Source: Oliverpabstia intestinalis (GTDB lineage: Bacteria > Bacillota > Clostridia > Lachnospirales > Lachnospiraceae). Taken from it: DNA of 64,000 bases. The DNA lies in assembly GCF_009696065.1 (NCBI RefSeq), contig NZ_VUMS01000004.1, forward strand, positions 62,001 to 126,000. The letters are read 5' to 3'. The position numbers and the translations under genes were made by a program. Shown one piece after another: positions 7,993-18,111 of this stretch (position 1 is its first letter; the number at the start of each line of letters is the position of its first letter). The notes below the pieces were generated by a model. It was not told the origin of the DNA. It saw only the letters and a list, made by a program, of their open reading frames with translations, and did no database searches.

Positions 7993-8406
7993 TTATACAA
8001 TATTCTTTTTGTTCGTCGCACTCAGTCTGGTCATCGCACGGGCGAGGGATGCTTTGGACATGTAGTATTCCTGCATGCTCTGCTTCTGACGAAGCTGTTC
8101 CTCGGCTCTTGCTTTCGCTTCTTCCGCACGCTTCCGGTCGATGTCTTCCGGGCGTTCTGCGGTGTCTACCAGAATGGTCAGACGGTTATTGATCATCTCT
8201 GCAAAGCCCAGACCTACGATCGCCTCATGCCAGTTTCCTTCCTCATCGCGGAAACGAAGTTCGCCCTCTCTGATGGAAATGATACTGTCTGCATGATGGG
8301 CCAGTACGGTACGTTCACCATCATCACCCGGGAGAGTCACTGCTTCTACCCTTCCCTGGTAAAATACATGGTCACTGGCAAGAACTCGCATATAAAATCC
8401 ACTCAT
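7993..8406 (-). CDS. atpC: F-type ATP synthase epsilon subunit
   Basis: Central-stalk subunit of F1. It has 137 residues: an N-terminal beta-sandwich (FYMRVLASDHVFYQGRVEAV, then the GDDGERTVLAHHA turn that corresponds to the usual GxxGxxGxLxxH region but is altered) and a two-helix C-terminus rich in Ala/Glu/Arg from about residue 85. AAGGAGG precedes the ATG. It is the last gene of the operon, 17 bases after atpD, followed by a strong terminator. Confidence 0.93.
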   Translation of the reverse strand: MSGFYMRVLASDHVFYQGRVEAVTLPGDDGERTVLAHHADSIISIREGELRFRDEEGNWHEAIVGLGFAEMINNRLTILVDTAERPEDIDRKRAEEAKARAEEQLRQKQSMQEYYMSKASLARAMTRLSATNKKNIV

Positions 8407-8423
8407 GCCGGTACCTCCTTATC

Positions 8424-9860
<1,437 letters not shown>

Positions 9861-10772
9861 CTATTTGTGTTTGTTTTTCTGTGCTTTCGCACCTGCGATA
9901 ACCTCGGTGATCTCCTGGGTGATCGCTGCCTGTCTTGCCCGGTTATACTGAATCGATAAGGCTTTCAGCATCTCGCTGGCATTCCGGTTCGAGGCATCCA
10001 TGGCTGTCATACGGGCGTTCTGCTCGCTGCAGTAGGATTCTACCAGACAGCCGTATATCGTTCCCACTACATAGTTCGGAATGATGGTATGTAACACTTC
10101 ATCTGCGGACGGTACCAGCATGATCTCCTCATGATGTACATCCGACGGAATTCCCATTTTCAGTTCGGTATGGAACGAAGCTTTCTTTAACGGAAGCAGC
10201 TGAAAAGTCTGTGTCTCATTGGTCACAGCATTTTCCATGTTGGTGTAGATCACATGGATCTCATCCAGTTTTCCTTCCAGATATTCCTCTACCATACGCA
10301 GCCCGATCATACGGGCACGGTGCATGGAAGGCTTCTGAACCGTAAAGTGGAAATCCATATCCACAGACACGTCCGGCAGTGTTTTCTTTGAAAAATACTG
10401 CCGACCCAGTTCTCCAAGAACAAACAGACTGTGTTTTCCTTCCCACTGCAGCTGCTCTTCTGCCATCTTGATCACGTTATGGTTATAAGCACCTGCCAGT
10501 CCTTTGTCTGCTGTTACGATGATGTGACCGATCTTCCGGTCTTTTTTCGGAATCTCCGGTCTCTCATCGAAGAAAGCATGCTCAATATCCGGCACATGAC
10601 GCAGGATACGGCGGATCGCGGACTGCATCTCAAAGAAATAGGGCTCTGTATCTGACAGCGCTTTCTTTGCTTTCTTCATCTTGGATGATGAGATCATGTA
10701 CATCGCATTGGTGATCTTCATGGTGTCCTGGATACTCTTGATCCGGTCCTGTATCTCTTTTACATTTGCCAT
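9861..10772 (-). CDS. atpG: F-type ATP synthase gamma subunit
   Basis: Rotor shaft subunit of F1, 303 residues. Conserved N-terminal ends MANVKEIQDRIKSIQDTMKI-T-N-A-M and C-terminal RMTAMDASNRNASEM and RARQAAITQEITEVIAGA, which insert into the alpha/beta hexamer, are both intact. AGGTG precedes the ATG, one base after the atpA stop, suggesting coupled translation. Confidence 0.97.
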   Translation of the reverse strand: MANVKEIQDRIKSIQDTMKITNAMYMISSSKMKKAKKALSDTEPYFFEMQSAIRRILRHVPDIEHAFFDERPEIPKKDRKIGHIIVTADKGLAGAYNHNVIKMAEEQLQWEGKHSLFVLGELGRQYFSKKTLPDVSVDMDFHFTVQKPSMHRARMIGLRMVEEYLEGKLDEIHVIYTNMENAVTNETQTFQLLPLKKASFHTELKMGIPSDVHHEEIMLVPSADEVLHTIIPNYVVGTIYGCLVESYCSEQNARMTAMDASNRNASEMLKALSIQYNRARQAAITQEITEVIAGAKAQKNKHK

Positions 10773-10773
10773 A

Positions 10774-12282
10774 TTAACACCTGCTCTTCTTGAATTCCTC
10801 TGCCACTTCTACGATCTTTTCTGTCAGTTCATCGCTGAGAACTTTTTTATCATTCAGTTCATCGATGATCTCTTTATGCATATCTGCAAAATACTGCAGC
10901 ATATCCATCTGGAATGCTTTCAGTTTGCTTACTTCCACATCTACCAGAACTTTATGTGTTGCAGCTACCAGAGTAATAACCTGCTGTGGCATGGAAAGCG
11001 GATTACATAATGGCTGTTTTAACAGTTCCATCAGACATTTTCCATACTGTAACTGCGCTTTGGTTGTCTCATCCAGATCGGAACTGAACTGGGTAAATAC
11101 TTCCATCTCACGGTACTGGGCCAGGTCGATACGGATACTTCCTGCTGCTTTCTTCATGGCTTTTGTCTGTGCCGCACCACCTACACGGGATACGGAAAGA
11201 CCAACGTTTACGGCCGGACGCATACCGGAGAAAAACAGATCACTTTCCAGGAAGATCTGACCGTCTGTGATGGAAATAACGTTTGTCGGGATATAGGCTG
11301 ACAGGTCACCCGCCTGTGTCTCGATGATCGGCAGTGCTGTGATAGATCCGCCGCCTTCTTCATCGCTCAGCCGGCTGGAACGTTCCAGCAGTCTGGAATG
11401 CAGATAGAATACGTCACCCGGATAAGCTTCACGTCCCGGAGAACGCTCCAGCAACAGGGACAGGGCACGGTATGCAACCGCATGTTTGGACAGATCATCG
11501 TATACGATCAGTACGTCTTTTCCTTTGTGCATAAAATATTCTGCCATAGCGGTTCCCGAATAAGGTGCAATGTACTGTAACGGTGCACAGTCGCTGGCTG
11601 TAGCAGAAACGATGATGGTGTAATCCATAGCATCATGTTTGGTCAGTGTATTTACCAGTTTTGCAATCGTAGATGCTTTCTGACCGATGGCAACGTAGAC
11701 GCAGATTACGTCTTTGCCTTTCTGGTTTAAGATGGTATCGGTTGCGATCGCTGTCTTACCGGTCTGACGGTCACCGATGATCAGCTCACGCTGTCCACGT
11801 CCGATCGGGAACATGGAGTCGATAGACAAGATACCGGTCTCCATAGGAACACTGACAGATTTTCTCTCAATAATACCAGGTGCTTCTCTTTCTACCGGAT
11901 AGTAGTCGTCTTCTTCTACAGCTCCCTTTCCGTCGATCGGCTCACCCAGCGCATTGATAACTCTGCCGACAAATCCTTCACCGACCGGGATTCCGGCTTT
12001 CTTTTTCGTACGTACCACACGGGTACCTTCTTTGATTCCTGTATCTTTACCGAACAGGATACATCCGATGGTATCCTGACGGATATCCTGAACCATTCCT
12101 TTTTCGCCATTTTCAAAAGTTACGATCTCGCCGTACATCGCATGATCGATTCCATAGATCGTTGCGATTCCGTCACCGACACTGATAACCTTACCGGTTT
12201 CCTGTTCCTGACACATGGCATCGTAATTTTCGATTTTCTCTTTCAGAATGGAAATAATTTCTTCTGAGCTGATTGTGCTCAT
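10774..12282 (-). CDS. atpA: F-type ATP synthase alpha subunit
   Basis: Non-catalytic nucleotide-binding F1 subunit, 502 residues from the ATG at 12282. Walker A GDRQTGKT is at residues 170-177. The Arg-finger region follows ([15 protein letters not shown]). GGAGGTGA lies 6 bases before the ATG; the in-frame GTG at 12291 is part of that ribosome site and is not used. It starts 5 bases after the atpH stop. Confidence 0.97.
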   Translation of the reverse strand: MSTISSEEIISILKEKIENYDAMCQEQETGKVISVGDGIATIYGIDHAMYGEIVTFENGEKGMVQDIRQDTIGCILFGKDTGIKEGTRVVRTKKKAGIPVGEGFVGRVINALGEPIDGKGAVEEDDYYPVEREAPGIIERKSVSVPMETGILSIDSMFPIGRGQRELIIGDRQTGKTAIATDTILNQKGKDVICVYVAIGQKASTIAKLVNTLTKHDAMDYTIIVSATASDCAPLQYIAPYSGTAMAEYFMHKGKDVLIVYDDLSKHAVAYRALSLLLERSPGREAYPGDVFYLHSRLLERSSRLSDEEGGGSITALPIIETQAGDLSAYIPTNVISITDGQIFLESDLFFSGMRPAVNVGLSVSRVGGAAQTKAMKKAAGSIRIDLAQYREMEVFTQFSSDLDETTKAQLQYGKCLMELLKQPLCNPLSMPQQVITLVAATHKVLVDVEVSKLKAFQMDMLQYFADMHKEIIDELNDKKVLSDELTEKIVEVAEEFKKSRC

Positions 12283-12287
12283 TTCTT

Positions 12288-12791
12288 TCACCTCCGGATC
12301 AATCGTTGTTGCAGCTGACGGACTCTGCCGCGCAGACTCCAGTCAAATTCCCGGTCCCCCACACGAAGAACAAATCCTCCGATCAGGTCCGGCTGCTGTT
12401 CAACAGTCATTTCCACGCCATTGACGCCATAGGTTCTCCTGACGAACTGTTCCATCTGAGCTTTCTGATTCTCATCCGGCTCATGGACACAGTACAGCGT
12501 AGCGGCCACAATTCCCTTTTCCTTTCTCACACAGGCCCTGTAGCTTTCCAGCATGTCATCGATCTGATCACATCTTCGCCGGTCACTGACTGTCTTTAAA
12601 AAGTTGTGTAAGCTCTTCGGGAATATTGTTTCTATAATCTCATGCTTTACCTCTTTGGTAAGAGTCGGATCATTGAGAATTTTCACCAGCTGAGGCGCCG
12701 CACACAAAGCCGCTTTCATCTGTTCCACATCTTCTGCGGGAACTCTCAGATCATAAAGCACTTTTCCATAACGATCAGCGGTCTGTGTCAT
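12288..12791 (-). CDS. atpH: F-type ATP synthase delta subunit
   Basis: Peripheral-stalk subunit joining b to F1, 167 residues from the ATG at 12791. N-terminal helical domain ([11 protein letters not shown]) and C-terminal segment [27 protein letters not shown] are family-typical. The GTG at 12800 is inside the AGGTGAGG ribosome site. The gene overlaps the end of atpF by 17 bases, which supports coupling. Confidence 0.93.
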   Translation of the reverse strand: MTQTADRYGKVLYDLRVPAEDVEQMKAALCAAPQLVKILNDPTLTKEVKHEIIETIFPKSLHNFLKTVSDRRRCDQIDDMLESYRACVRKEKGIVAATLYCVHEPDENQKAQMEQFVRRTYGVNGVEMTVEQQPDLIGGFVLRVGDREFDWSLRGRVRQLQQRLIRR

Positions 12792-13272
12792 TGGCCTCAC
12801 CTGCTTTTTTCAAAAATTGTTCATACAGCGCACCGTCACTCTGTGGATCAGTACCTTCCTGCAGGATACGGGATACTGCGGTAAGAGCAAGTCCTGCAAC
12901 TTCGGACTGCATCTCTTTCATTGTTTTTTCCCGATCCAGTTCCACATCCTTTCTGGCCGCTTCTTTTATCTTTTTCGCCTGTTCATCCGCTTCACCCAGA
13001 ATACGGTCATATTCCACCTGGGCATTTCCTCTGGCTTTCTCAACCAGTTGGAGAGATTCTTCCTTCGCAGATGCAAGGGCTTCTTCATATTTAACCTTCA
13101 GTTCCTTCGCCTGGCTCTCCTGGGCTCTGGCACTTTCCAGACCCTGTTTCACCATCTGCTCTCTCTTATCCATGATCGCAGTTACCGGTTTGATCAGGAA
13201 CTTTTTCAGTAAAAGGTAGAGAATGATGACGTTGATAATGGTCCAAACCAGATTTAAGTCTATCCGTAACAC
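12775..13272 (-). CDS. atpF: F-type ATP synthase b subunit (GTG start)
   Basis: Stator subunit of 165 residues: one N-terminal membrane helix (LVWTIINVIILYLLLKKFL) and a long Lys/Glu/Ala/Gln coiled coil. There is no ATG near the start; the GTG at 13272, with AGGTG eight bases upstream, gives L-R-I-D-L-N at residues 2-7. It is 49 bases downstream of atpE. Confidence 0.93.
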   Translation of the reverse strand: MLRIDLNLVWTIINVIILYLLLKKFLIKPVTAIMDKREQMVKQGLESARAQESQAKELKVKYEEALASAKEESLQLVEKARGNAQVEYDRILGEADEQAKKIKEAARKDVELDREKTMKEMQSEVAGLALTAVSRILQEGTDPQSDGALYEQFLKKAGEANDTDR

Positions 13273-13321
13273 CCTTTACTCACCTGCCTTTCTCGTTTTT
13301 CTCATGTTTCGGTAATGGTGA

Positions 13322-13540
13322 TTAGCCAAGGAAGAAGATGATCAGCAGACCGATAACGAAACCGTAAATAGCGGTTGCCTCTGCCAGTGCACAACCAAGA
13401 AGAAGGGATTTGCTGATTTTGCTTTCTGCTTCCGGCTGTCTTGCGATTGCATCTACTGCTTTACCTGTTGCCAGACCGATTCCCAGTCCTGCTCCGATAC
13501 CTGTTAATACTGCTACTGCTGCTCCGATTGCTACTAACAT
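13322..13540 (-). CDS. atpE: F-type ATP synthase c subunit
   Basis: Rotor-ring proteolipid, 72 residues from the ATG at 13540 (AGGAG 9 bases upstream; a TTG at 13567 is rejected). Two membrane helices flank the polar loop A-R-Q-P-E-A. The ion-binding carboxylate is the Glu in G-C-A-L-A-E-A-T. Compared with the Na+-binding c subunit of Ilyobacter tartaricus, the helix-1 Gln is Ile (GLGIGLA) and the Ser after the Glu is Ala, so the Na+ ligands are absent and H+ coupling is predicted. That last step is inference from motifs. Confidence 0.96.
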   Translation of the reverse strand: MLVAIGAAVAVLTGIGAGLGIGLATGKAVDAIARQPEAESKISKSLLLGCALAEATAIYGFVIGLLIIFFLG

Positions 13541-13573
13541 AATGTTTTCTCCTTTTCTCTTTTCCAATTAAGT

Positions 13574-14263
13574 TTACTCAATAGCTTCTTTGATAAACAG
13601 TGCTGTCAGAAAGACAAACACATATGCCTGGATCAGTCCGTCGAAAATATCAAAATAACAGGTCAACGGTACAGGCACCAGTACAGGGGCTACTGCTTCG
13701 ATCAGTTTCATGACAACGAAGGAACCCAGTACGTTACCGAATAATCGCATACAAAGGGATACCGGTCGGATGAAGATTTCCAGGATGTTGATCGGCAACA
13801 CCACCGGTGTAGGTTCTGCAAAACTCTTCAGCCACTTTTTTCCGCCTTTTGCATGGATTCCGGCAAATTCAATTAATACAATGCTCATGATTGCCAGAGC
13901 TGCTGTTACATTCATGTCTTTAGTTGGTGGTTTAAATCCCAGAATACCAATCAGATTGGCTACGCCAATATAAATGGCCACCGACATCAGATAAGGAATA
14001 TACATTTTTCCTTTTTCTCCAAGAATATCTTTGAAGAAATCCTGTATGACACCGATCACTGTTTCCAGTGCCAGCTGGCGTTTACTGATGTTTTCAGGTT
14101 CCACCTGGAGATTGCGTGTAAGTAATATGGAAATTATTACCAGTGCAGCCATAATGATCCAGGTTACAACCACCGACTCTGCGATTTCAATTCCTCCAAA
14201 CAGGGGGATCGTAAAGGCAGTGTCACAGTTCAGCTCTTCCAGTAATTTACTTGCTAAATCCGT
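13574..14263 (-). CDS. atpB: F-type ATP synthase a subunit with apparent ACG start
   Basis: Membrane stator subunit forming the ion half-channels. The essential Arg lies in LCMRLFGNVLG and the helix IDGL..AYVFVFLTALFI region is present. The frame is coding well upstream of the first usable start (GTG at 14173): codons for LLEELNCDTAFTIPLFGGIE and ESVVVTWIIMAAL form the typical AtpB N-terminus. An in-frame TAA lies just beyond, and no ATG, GTG or TTG occurs between that stop and 14173. The codon at the expected place, 7 bases after GGGAGG, is ACG (14261-14263). Taking it as start gives 229 residues, the normal length. It may be a true non-AUG start, a point change, or a sequence error. Confidence 0.9.
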   Translation of the reverse strand, partial: TDLASKLLEELNCDTAFTIPLFGGIEIAESVVVTWIIMAALVIISILLTRNLQVEPENISKRQLALETVIGVIQDFFKDILGEKGKMYIPYLMSVAIYIGVANLIGILGFKPPTKDMNVTAALAIMSIVLIEFAGIHAKGGKKWLKSFAEPTPVVLPINILEIFIRPVSLCMRLFGNVLGSFVVMKLIEAVAPVLVPVPLTCYFDIFDGLIQAYVFVFLTALFIKEAIE

Positions 14264-14302
14264 TTCTCTCCCTCCCTTTCCTTAACTTTTAATAAGCAAA
14301 AC

Positions 14303-14348
14303 GTAACTGTTCAGTACCCTCGTGGGATATTACCTACTGAATAGTCAC
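14303..14348. repeat. Short-form intergenic repeat R2, copy 1
   Basis: Ends GTAACTGTTCAGTA and TACTGAATAGTCAC are near-perfect inverted repeats around an 18-base centre containing CCTCGTGGGATATTACC. Same family as 34125-34266, 41436-41574 and 53042-53087. It lies in the leader region between the atp promoter and atpB. Confidence 0.75.
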
Positions 14349-14396
14349 TTAAAACTTCTGAATTTATATCCTCTCCATAAATCCAAAGTTTTACAA

Positions 14397-14425
14397 ATTT
14401 TACTTCTGAATTTTTCATTTGTCAA
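14397..14425 (-). promoter_or_regulatory. Promoter of the F-type ATP synthase operon
   Basis: TTGACA, 17 bases, TAAAAT on the minus strand about 135 bases before atpB; a second TTGACA lies upstream in the same AT-rich stretch. The R2 repeat at 14303-14348 falls within the transcribed leader. The remainder of the 14264-14618 gap is AT-rich and shows nothing else I can support. Confidence 0.7.
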
Positions 14426-14618
14426 CATTCCTATTTTTCATGTTTGTTTTTGTCAATTTTTCTCGTATTTTAGCGAAACTGACCATTAGTCGTTTTATTA
14501 TTCACAAAATCCTGTGTATTTTTTATGCTATTTTTCATTTTTCCAGGTTTTCTTAAAATTTCCCGGCTCGAAACCTGTCTTTTTTAGATATTTTTTATAT
14601 CTTTTTTAGTTATTTTTA

Positions 14619-15347
14619 TCATTTTGTGAATTCGTAGATACCGATGCCGGTAGCCAGGGCCAGGTTTAACGAATCGATATGATCGGTATGACGGATCACC
14701 ACACTTTGGCCTTCATCCGCAAAACTGTCCGGCAGTCCGGTGGCTTCATTTCCGAAGATCAGGGAGTAGGTCTCAGTGGTGTCTCTCTGAAGCTCCTGCA
14801 GCGGCACAGCTCCCTTTAGCATAAACGGATAAAGGCTTCTGTTACCCGCCTGTTCTTTGTAGGCTTCGAAGCTTGGGAAATAACAGAAATTCAACTGAAA
14901 CAAAGATCCCATCGAGGCCCGTACTACTTTCGGGTTAAATACATCCACACCCGGCTCTATGATCGCAAGATTTTCGATACCAAAACCGATGCTTGTCCGG
15001 ATGATCGTTCCCATATTCCCCATATCACTCGGGTTGACAAGAACAATATGATCCGCTGTTGGATCCAGCTGGTTCGTGTATTTTTCAAACACACCGACAG
15101 CGAAGATGTTCTCTTTGTCTCTGAGCTTTTCAACCACTTTTGCGGCCCGTTCGATCGGTATATTGTGCCGGTTACACAGGTCAGTGATGATCTCCAGTTG
15201 AGTCTCACTGTTCATATCCGGGTGAAGCAGGACTTTCAGCACATGTTCCGGCTGATTTTTCAGCAGTTCGATCGTCGGGAAAGCGCCGAAGGTGTAGGAG
15301 TGGTTCATTTTTTTTGCGTATTTTTTTAACGGTACATCTCGGTTCAT
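14619..15347 (-). CDS. TrmH/SpoU-family RNA 2'-O-methyltransferase
   Basis: SAM-dependent methyltransferase of the SPOUT class, 242 residues. The three SpoU motifs are visible: NPSDMGNMGTIIRTSIGFG, then SLIFGNEATGLPDSF, and the C-terminal DSLNLALATGIGIYEF, which builds the trefoil knot. The N-terminal about 95 residues are a separate helical domain that could select the RNA substrate. AAGGAG precedes the ATG. The substrate (rRNA or tRNA position) cannot be told from sequence. Confidence 0.87.
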   Translation of the reverse strand: MNRDVPLKKYAKKMNHSYTFGAFPTIELLKNQPEHVLKVLLHPDMNSETQLEIITDLCNRHNIPIERAAKVVEKLRDKENIFAVGVFEKYTNQLDPTADHIVLVNPSDMGNMGTIIRTSIGFGIENLAIIEPGVDVFNPKVVRASMGSLFQLNFCYFPSFEAYKEQAGNRSLYPFMLKGAVPLQELQRDTTETYSLIFGNEATGLPDSFADEGQSVVIRHTDHIDSLNLALATGIGIYEFTK

Positions 15348-15421
15348 AAGTTTTCTCCTTTTCTTTGTTTATTCAGAATGTCTTTTTCGACCTATAGATT
15401 TTGAATTTTCGTATCAGACAT

Positions 15422-15468
15422 TAAAAAAGCACCGTCCCCGATGCTCCATGTCATCGAAAACAGTGCTT
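15422..15468 (-). terminator. Terminator after tRNA-Lys
   Basis: On the minus strand AAAGCAC pairs with GTGCTTT across a nested CGATG/CATCG hairpin and ends in a T run. It starts just after the mature tRNA 3' end. Confidence 0.75.
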
Positions 15469-15472
15469 TAAG

Positions 15473-15545
15473 TGCGCCTTCAGGGATTCGAACCCTGGAC
15501 AAATAGATTAAGAGTCTACTGCTCTACCAGCTGAGCTAAAGGCGC
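15473..15545 (-). tRNA. tRNA-Lys (anticodon CUU)
   Basis: Cloverleaf with acceptor stem GCGCCTT/AAGGCGC, D-arm TAGCTCAGCTGGTAGAGCA, anticodon loop CTCTTAA (anticodon CTT) and T-arm with GGTTCGAATCC. It has 73 bases including the discriminator A. The 3' CCA is not encoded. Confidence 0.96.
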
Positions 15546-15603
15546 TTGTATCTGTAACGCAAGAACTATTATATCATCCGTATAGAAAAATGCAAGTCTT
15601 TTT

Positions 15604-15762
15604 TTACAATTTTTTTCGTTTTTTTTCACTTTTCTTTCTCGCACACAGGATATCGTCCAGTTCTGACAGACGTTTGTGCAGATCAGTCAGTTTGCGGTCG
15701 ATCCTGGGGTTGTTGTAGCTCCAGTCGTAGAAGCGGTTGCGGCAACAGCATTTTTTTCCCAT
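15604..15762 (-). CDS. Small basic protein with N-terminal Cys cluster
   Basis: A 52-codon frame: M-G-K-K-C-C-C-R-N-R-F-Y-D-W-S-Y-N-N-P-R, then an amphipathic helix-like middle (IDRKLTDLHKRLSELDDILC) and a Lys/Arg tail (RKKSEKKRKKL). Codon use looks like the neighbours' (CTG Leu, mixed AAA/AAG Lys). AAGGA lies about 12 bases upstream, a weak ribosome site. It sits between trmB and tRNA-Lys on the same strand. No function can be assigned; the leucine pattern suggests a short coiled coil. Confidence 0.6.
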   Translation of the reverse strand: MGKKCCCRNRFYDWSYNNPRIDRKLTDLHKRLSELDDILCARKKSEKKRKKL

Positions 15763-15815
15763 CTTCTCACGGATCCTTCAAAGTTCTGTTGTTATAATAT
15801 GATATGAAGGAGAAA

Positions 15816-15860
15816 GAATCCGGTCCACAGCGGGTTATTCCGCTGCGCCGGATCATTTTC
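15816..15860 (-). terminator. Terminator of trmB
   Basis: Stem ATCCGG..CAGCGG with its complement around AATAA, followed by T-rich sequence on the minus strand, immediately after the trmB stop. Confidence 0.75.
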
Positions 15861-15865
15861 TCTTC

Positions 15866-16510
15866 TTATCGGTGAATGATCATTTTATGGATCGGGTTTC
15901 CCGCCCGGGAGAATTTTTCTTCGTATTCGGTCATTACATTTCCTTCCATCAGCTTTGCATCATGATGAAGATCAAAAGTCGAAGCGTCCAGAACCCAGCC
16001 TGCTTCTTTCACTTCTTCCAGTGAGAACTCAAACAGTGGGCGGTTATCGGTCTTGAACTCTACCGTTCCCTCCGGTGCCAGGATCTTGTCGTAACGCTCC
16101 AAAAACTGGCAGGAAGTCAGACGGCGTTTTGCATGACGCTCCTTCGGCCATGGATCCGAAAAATTCAAATAGATCTTATCCACTTCTCCTTTCTCAAAGA
16201 CATCCGGCAGATTTCGTGCATCCATACGGATAAAATACAGGTTTGGCAGATCTTCTTCGAGCTGTTCTCTCTTCTGCACCGCACGGAGCAGTACACTGTC
16301 ATACATCTCGATCCCCACAAAATTACGGTCCGGATGCAGGCGCGCCATATCCATGATAAAACGTCCCTTTCCCATTCCCACTTCAATCTGTACCGGCTGC
16401 TCATTGCCAAAAAGCTGCCCCCATGTTCCCTTGTGTGTCTCCGGTTCCTGTACCACATAATCGCTGGCTGCAATCATCTCTTTAGAGCCGCGTATATTCC
16501 TTAACCTCAT
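15866..16510 (-). CDS. trmB: tRNA (guanine-N7-)-methyltransferase
   Basis: Makes m7G46 in tRNA. It has 214 residues from the ATG at 16510, preceded by GGAGGG; an upstream in-frame ATG at 16651 is unlikely. SAM-binding motif VQIEVGMGKGRFIMDMA, then NFVGIEMYDSV, and the family signature YLNFSDPWPKERHAKRRLT followed by VEFKTDNRPLFEFS. Full length. Confidence 0.96.
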   Translation of the reverse strand: MRLRNIRGSKEMIAASDYVVQEPETHKGTWGQLFGNEQPVQIEVGMGKGRFIMDMARLHPDRNFVGIEMYDSVLLRAVQKREQLEEDLPNLYFIRMDARNLPDVFEKGEVDKIYLNFSDPWPKERHAKRRLTSCQFLERYDKILAPEGTVEFKTDNRPLFEFSLEEVKEAGWVLDASTFDLHHDAKLMEGNVMTEYEEKFSRAGNPIHKMIIHR

Positions 16511-16665
16511 ATATTTCCCTCCAGGTATTTTCTTGTGTAAAACAGCTATGTCGCGCTTTATTCTACTATAAAAGAGGCATACTTGGAAAGGACTATTTTT
16601 CATTATGAATATGAATAAATTTGTTATACATTTCCAATAATTTGTATACATATAGACAGTTCTGA

Positions 16666-16694
16666 TTTACTTTTTGATTGAATAGGTGTATGAT
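16666..16694 (+). promoter_or_regulatory. Promoter of the V-type ATPase operon
   Basis: TTTACT, 17 bases, TATGAT on the plus strand, 33 bases before the first gene. Moderate match; it is the only good candidate in the gap between trmB and the operon. Confidence 0.5.
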
Positions 16695-16727
16695 AATGAT
16701 AAATTTTAAACAAAGGAGTAGGGAAAA

Positions 16728-17039
16728 ATGGAATCTGTAATCGACAAATTGTCTGAAATCGAGACAGCCGCTTCCCGTATTATGGAATCTGCTGTCGAAG
16801 AAACCCGACGTCAGGACAACGCGGCCGAGGAACGTACCTCTACTTATGATAACGATACGGATGCTCAGGCTGCCAGAGCACTGGAAGCTGCCAAACGCAC
16901 TTTGCAGGAACAGGCGGATCGGGAACTGGAACACCTGAAAACCTCCACCGAACGTTCCCTTAAGCACATGGATGCTTATTATAAGGAACATAAAGATGCA
17001 TTATGTGACAAGATTTACCACAAAATAATCAGGATGTGA
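16728..17039 (+). CDS. V/A-type ATPase peripheral-stalk subunit (H/G-like)
   Basis: A 103-residue, almost wholly charged coiled-coil protein (Glu, Arg, Ala, Lys), consistent with the short stalk helix that pairs with subunit E. Sequence of this family is weakly conserved, so the call rests on composition, length and its position as the first gene of the ATPase operon. AAAGGAG precedes the ATG. Its TGA overlaps the region where subunit C begins. Confidence 0.75.
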   Translation: MESVIDKLSEIETAASRIMESAVEETRRQDNAAEERTSTYDNDTDAQAARALEAAKRTLQEQADRELEHLKTSTERSLKHMDAYYKEHKDALCDKIYHKIIRM

Positions 17040-17044
17040 AGTAT

Positions 17045-18085
17045 ATGGGATCATTATTATCTTACAGTGGTCTGACCACGAAGATCCGAGCCATGCAGAG
17101 CAGACTGCTGACTGACGATCAGTACCGGGAACTGGCAGAACTCAAAAGCGTTCCCCAGGCAGTTGCCTATCTGAAACAGCAGCCCGCTTATGAAGCGATC
17201 CTGGACTCTCTCTCAGAAGAGGCTCTGCACCGTGGAAAGATTGAACAGCTTCTGGTGAATTCGATTTATCGCGATTTTACCAAGATTTATCAATTTTCCA
17301 ACATGGAGCAGCGCAAATTCCTCAATCTTTATTTCGGACGATACGAAGTGTCCATCATGAAAGAATGTCTGAATAAGATCTTTGACCACAGAGATGTAAA
17401 TCTGGATCTTTCTTTATTCAAACCATTCTTCGATAAGCACTCACAGCTGGATATCAACCTGCTGACCGCGTCCCGGTCCATTGAAGAATTTGTCAGTCAT
17501 CTGCGGGGAACCAGTTATCACCAGCCGCTGACAGCGCTGTCCGGTCTGGAAACACCAACGCTTTTTGACTACGAGATGGCACTGGATCTTTCTTATTTTT
17601 CTGCCATATGGAAGACAAAAGACAAGATTCTCTCCAAAAAGAACCTGGAAGAGATCACCAAAGCCTACGGGAACAAATTTGATCTGCTGAATCTTCAGTG
17701 GATCTACCGTTCCAAACAGTATTACCATATGACCGCTGCCGATGTCTATGCACTGCTGATTCCTGTGAATTACAAGCTGCATAAGAAAGATATCGCCGCT
17801 CTGGTAGAAGCTGAGACGATGACAGCTTTCGAATCGCTTCTTGACCGGACCTACTATGGACGACGTTACGAAAAACTGAACTCACATACGCTTGAAGAGA
17901 TGTACAGCAGCATCATGAAACATGTCCTTTCCGGAGAAAGCAAAGCGGATCCTTATTCGGTATCCACGATCTACTGCTACCTCTATCACAAAGAACATGA
18001 GATCGACCGGCTGACAACGGTACTCGAATGTATTCGTTACAGTATCCCGCCGGAAGACACCATGCGCTATATCTCGAAATCGTAA
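17045..18085 (+). CDS. V/A-type ATPase subunit C (d-type, rotor socket)
   Basis: 346 residues, all helical, joining the central stalk to the membrane ring. The start MGSLLSYSGLTTKIRAMQSR and the repeated patterns Y-x-x-L-x-x-x-x-S and F-x-x-K-D are as in the family. The ATG at 17045 is preferred over a GTG at 17036, which is too close to the AGGATG ribosome site. In Enterococcus hirae the C subunit is in mid-operon; here it precedes subunit I. Confidence 0.87.
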   Translation: MGSLLSYSGLTTKIRAMQSRLLTDDQYRELAELKSVPQAVAYLKQQPAYEAILDSLSEEALHRGKIEQLLVNSIYRDFTKIYQFSNMEQRKFLNLYFGRYEVSIMKECLNKIFDHRDVNLDLSLFKPFFDKHSQLDINLLTASRSIEEFVSHLRGTSYHQPLTALSGLETPTLFDYEMALDLSYFSAIWKTKDKILSKKNLEEITKAYGNKFDLLNLQWIYRSKQYYHMTAADVYALLIPVNYKLHKKDIAALVEAETMTAFESLLDRTYYGRRYEKLNSHTLEEMYSSIMKHVLSGESKADPYSVSTIYCYLYHKEHEIDRLTTVLECIRYSIPPEDTMRYISKS

Positions 18086-18111
18086 GCAAAAAAACACCGG
18101 GGGATGTAACT

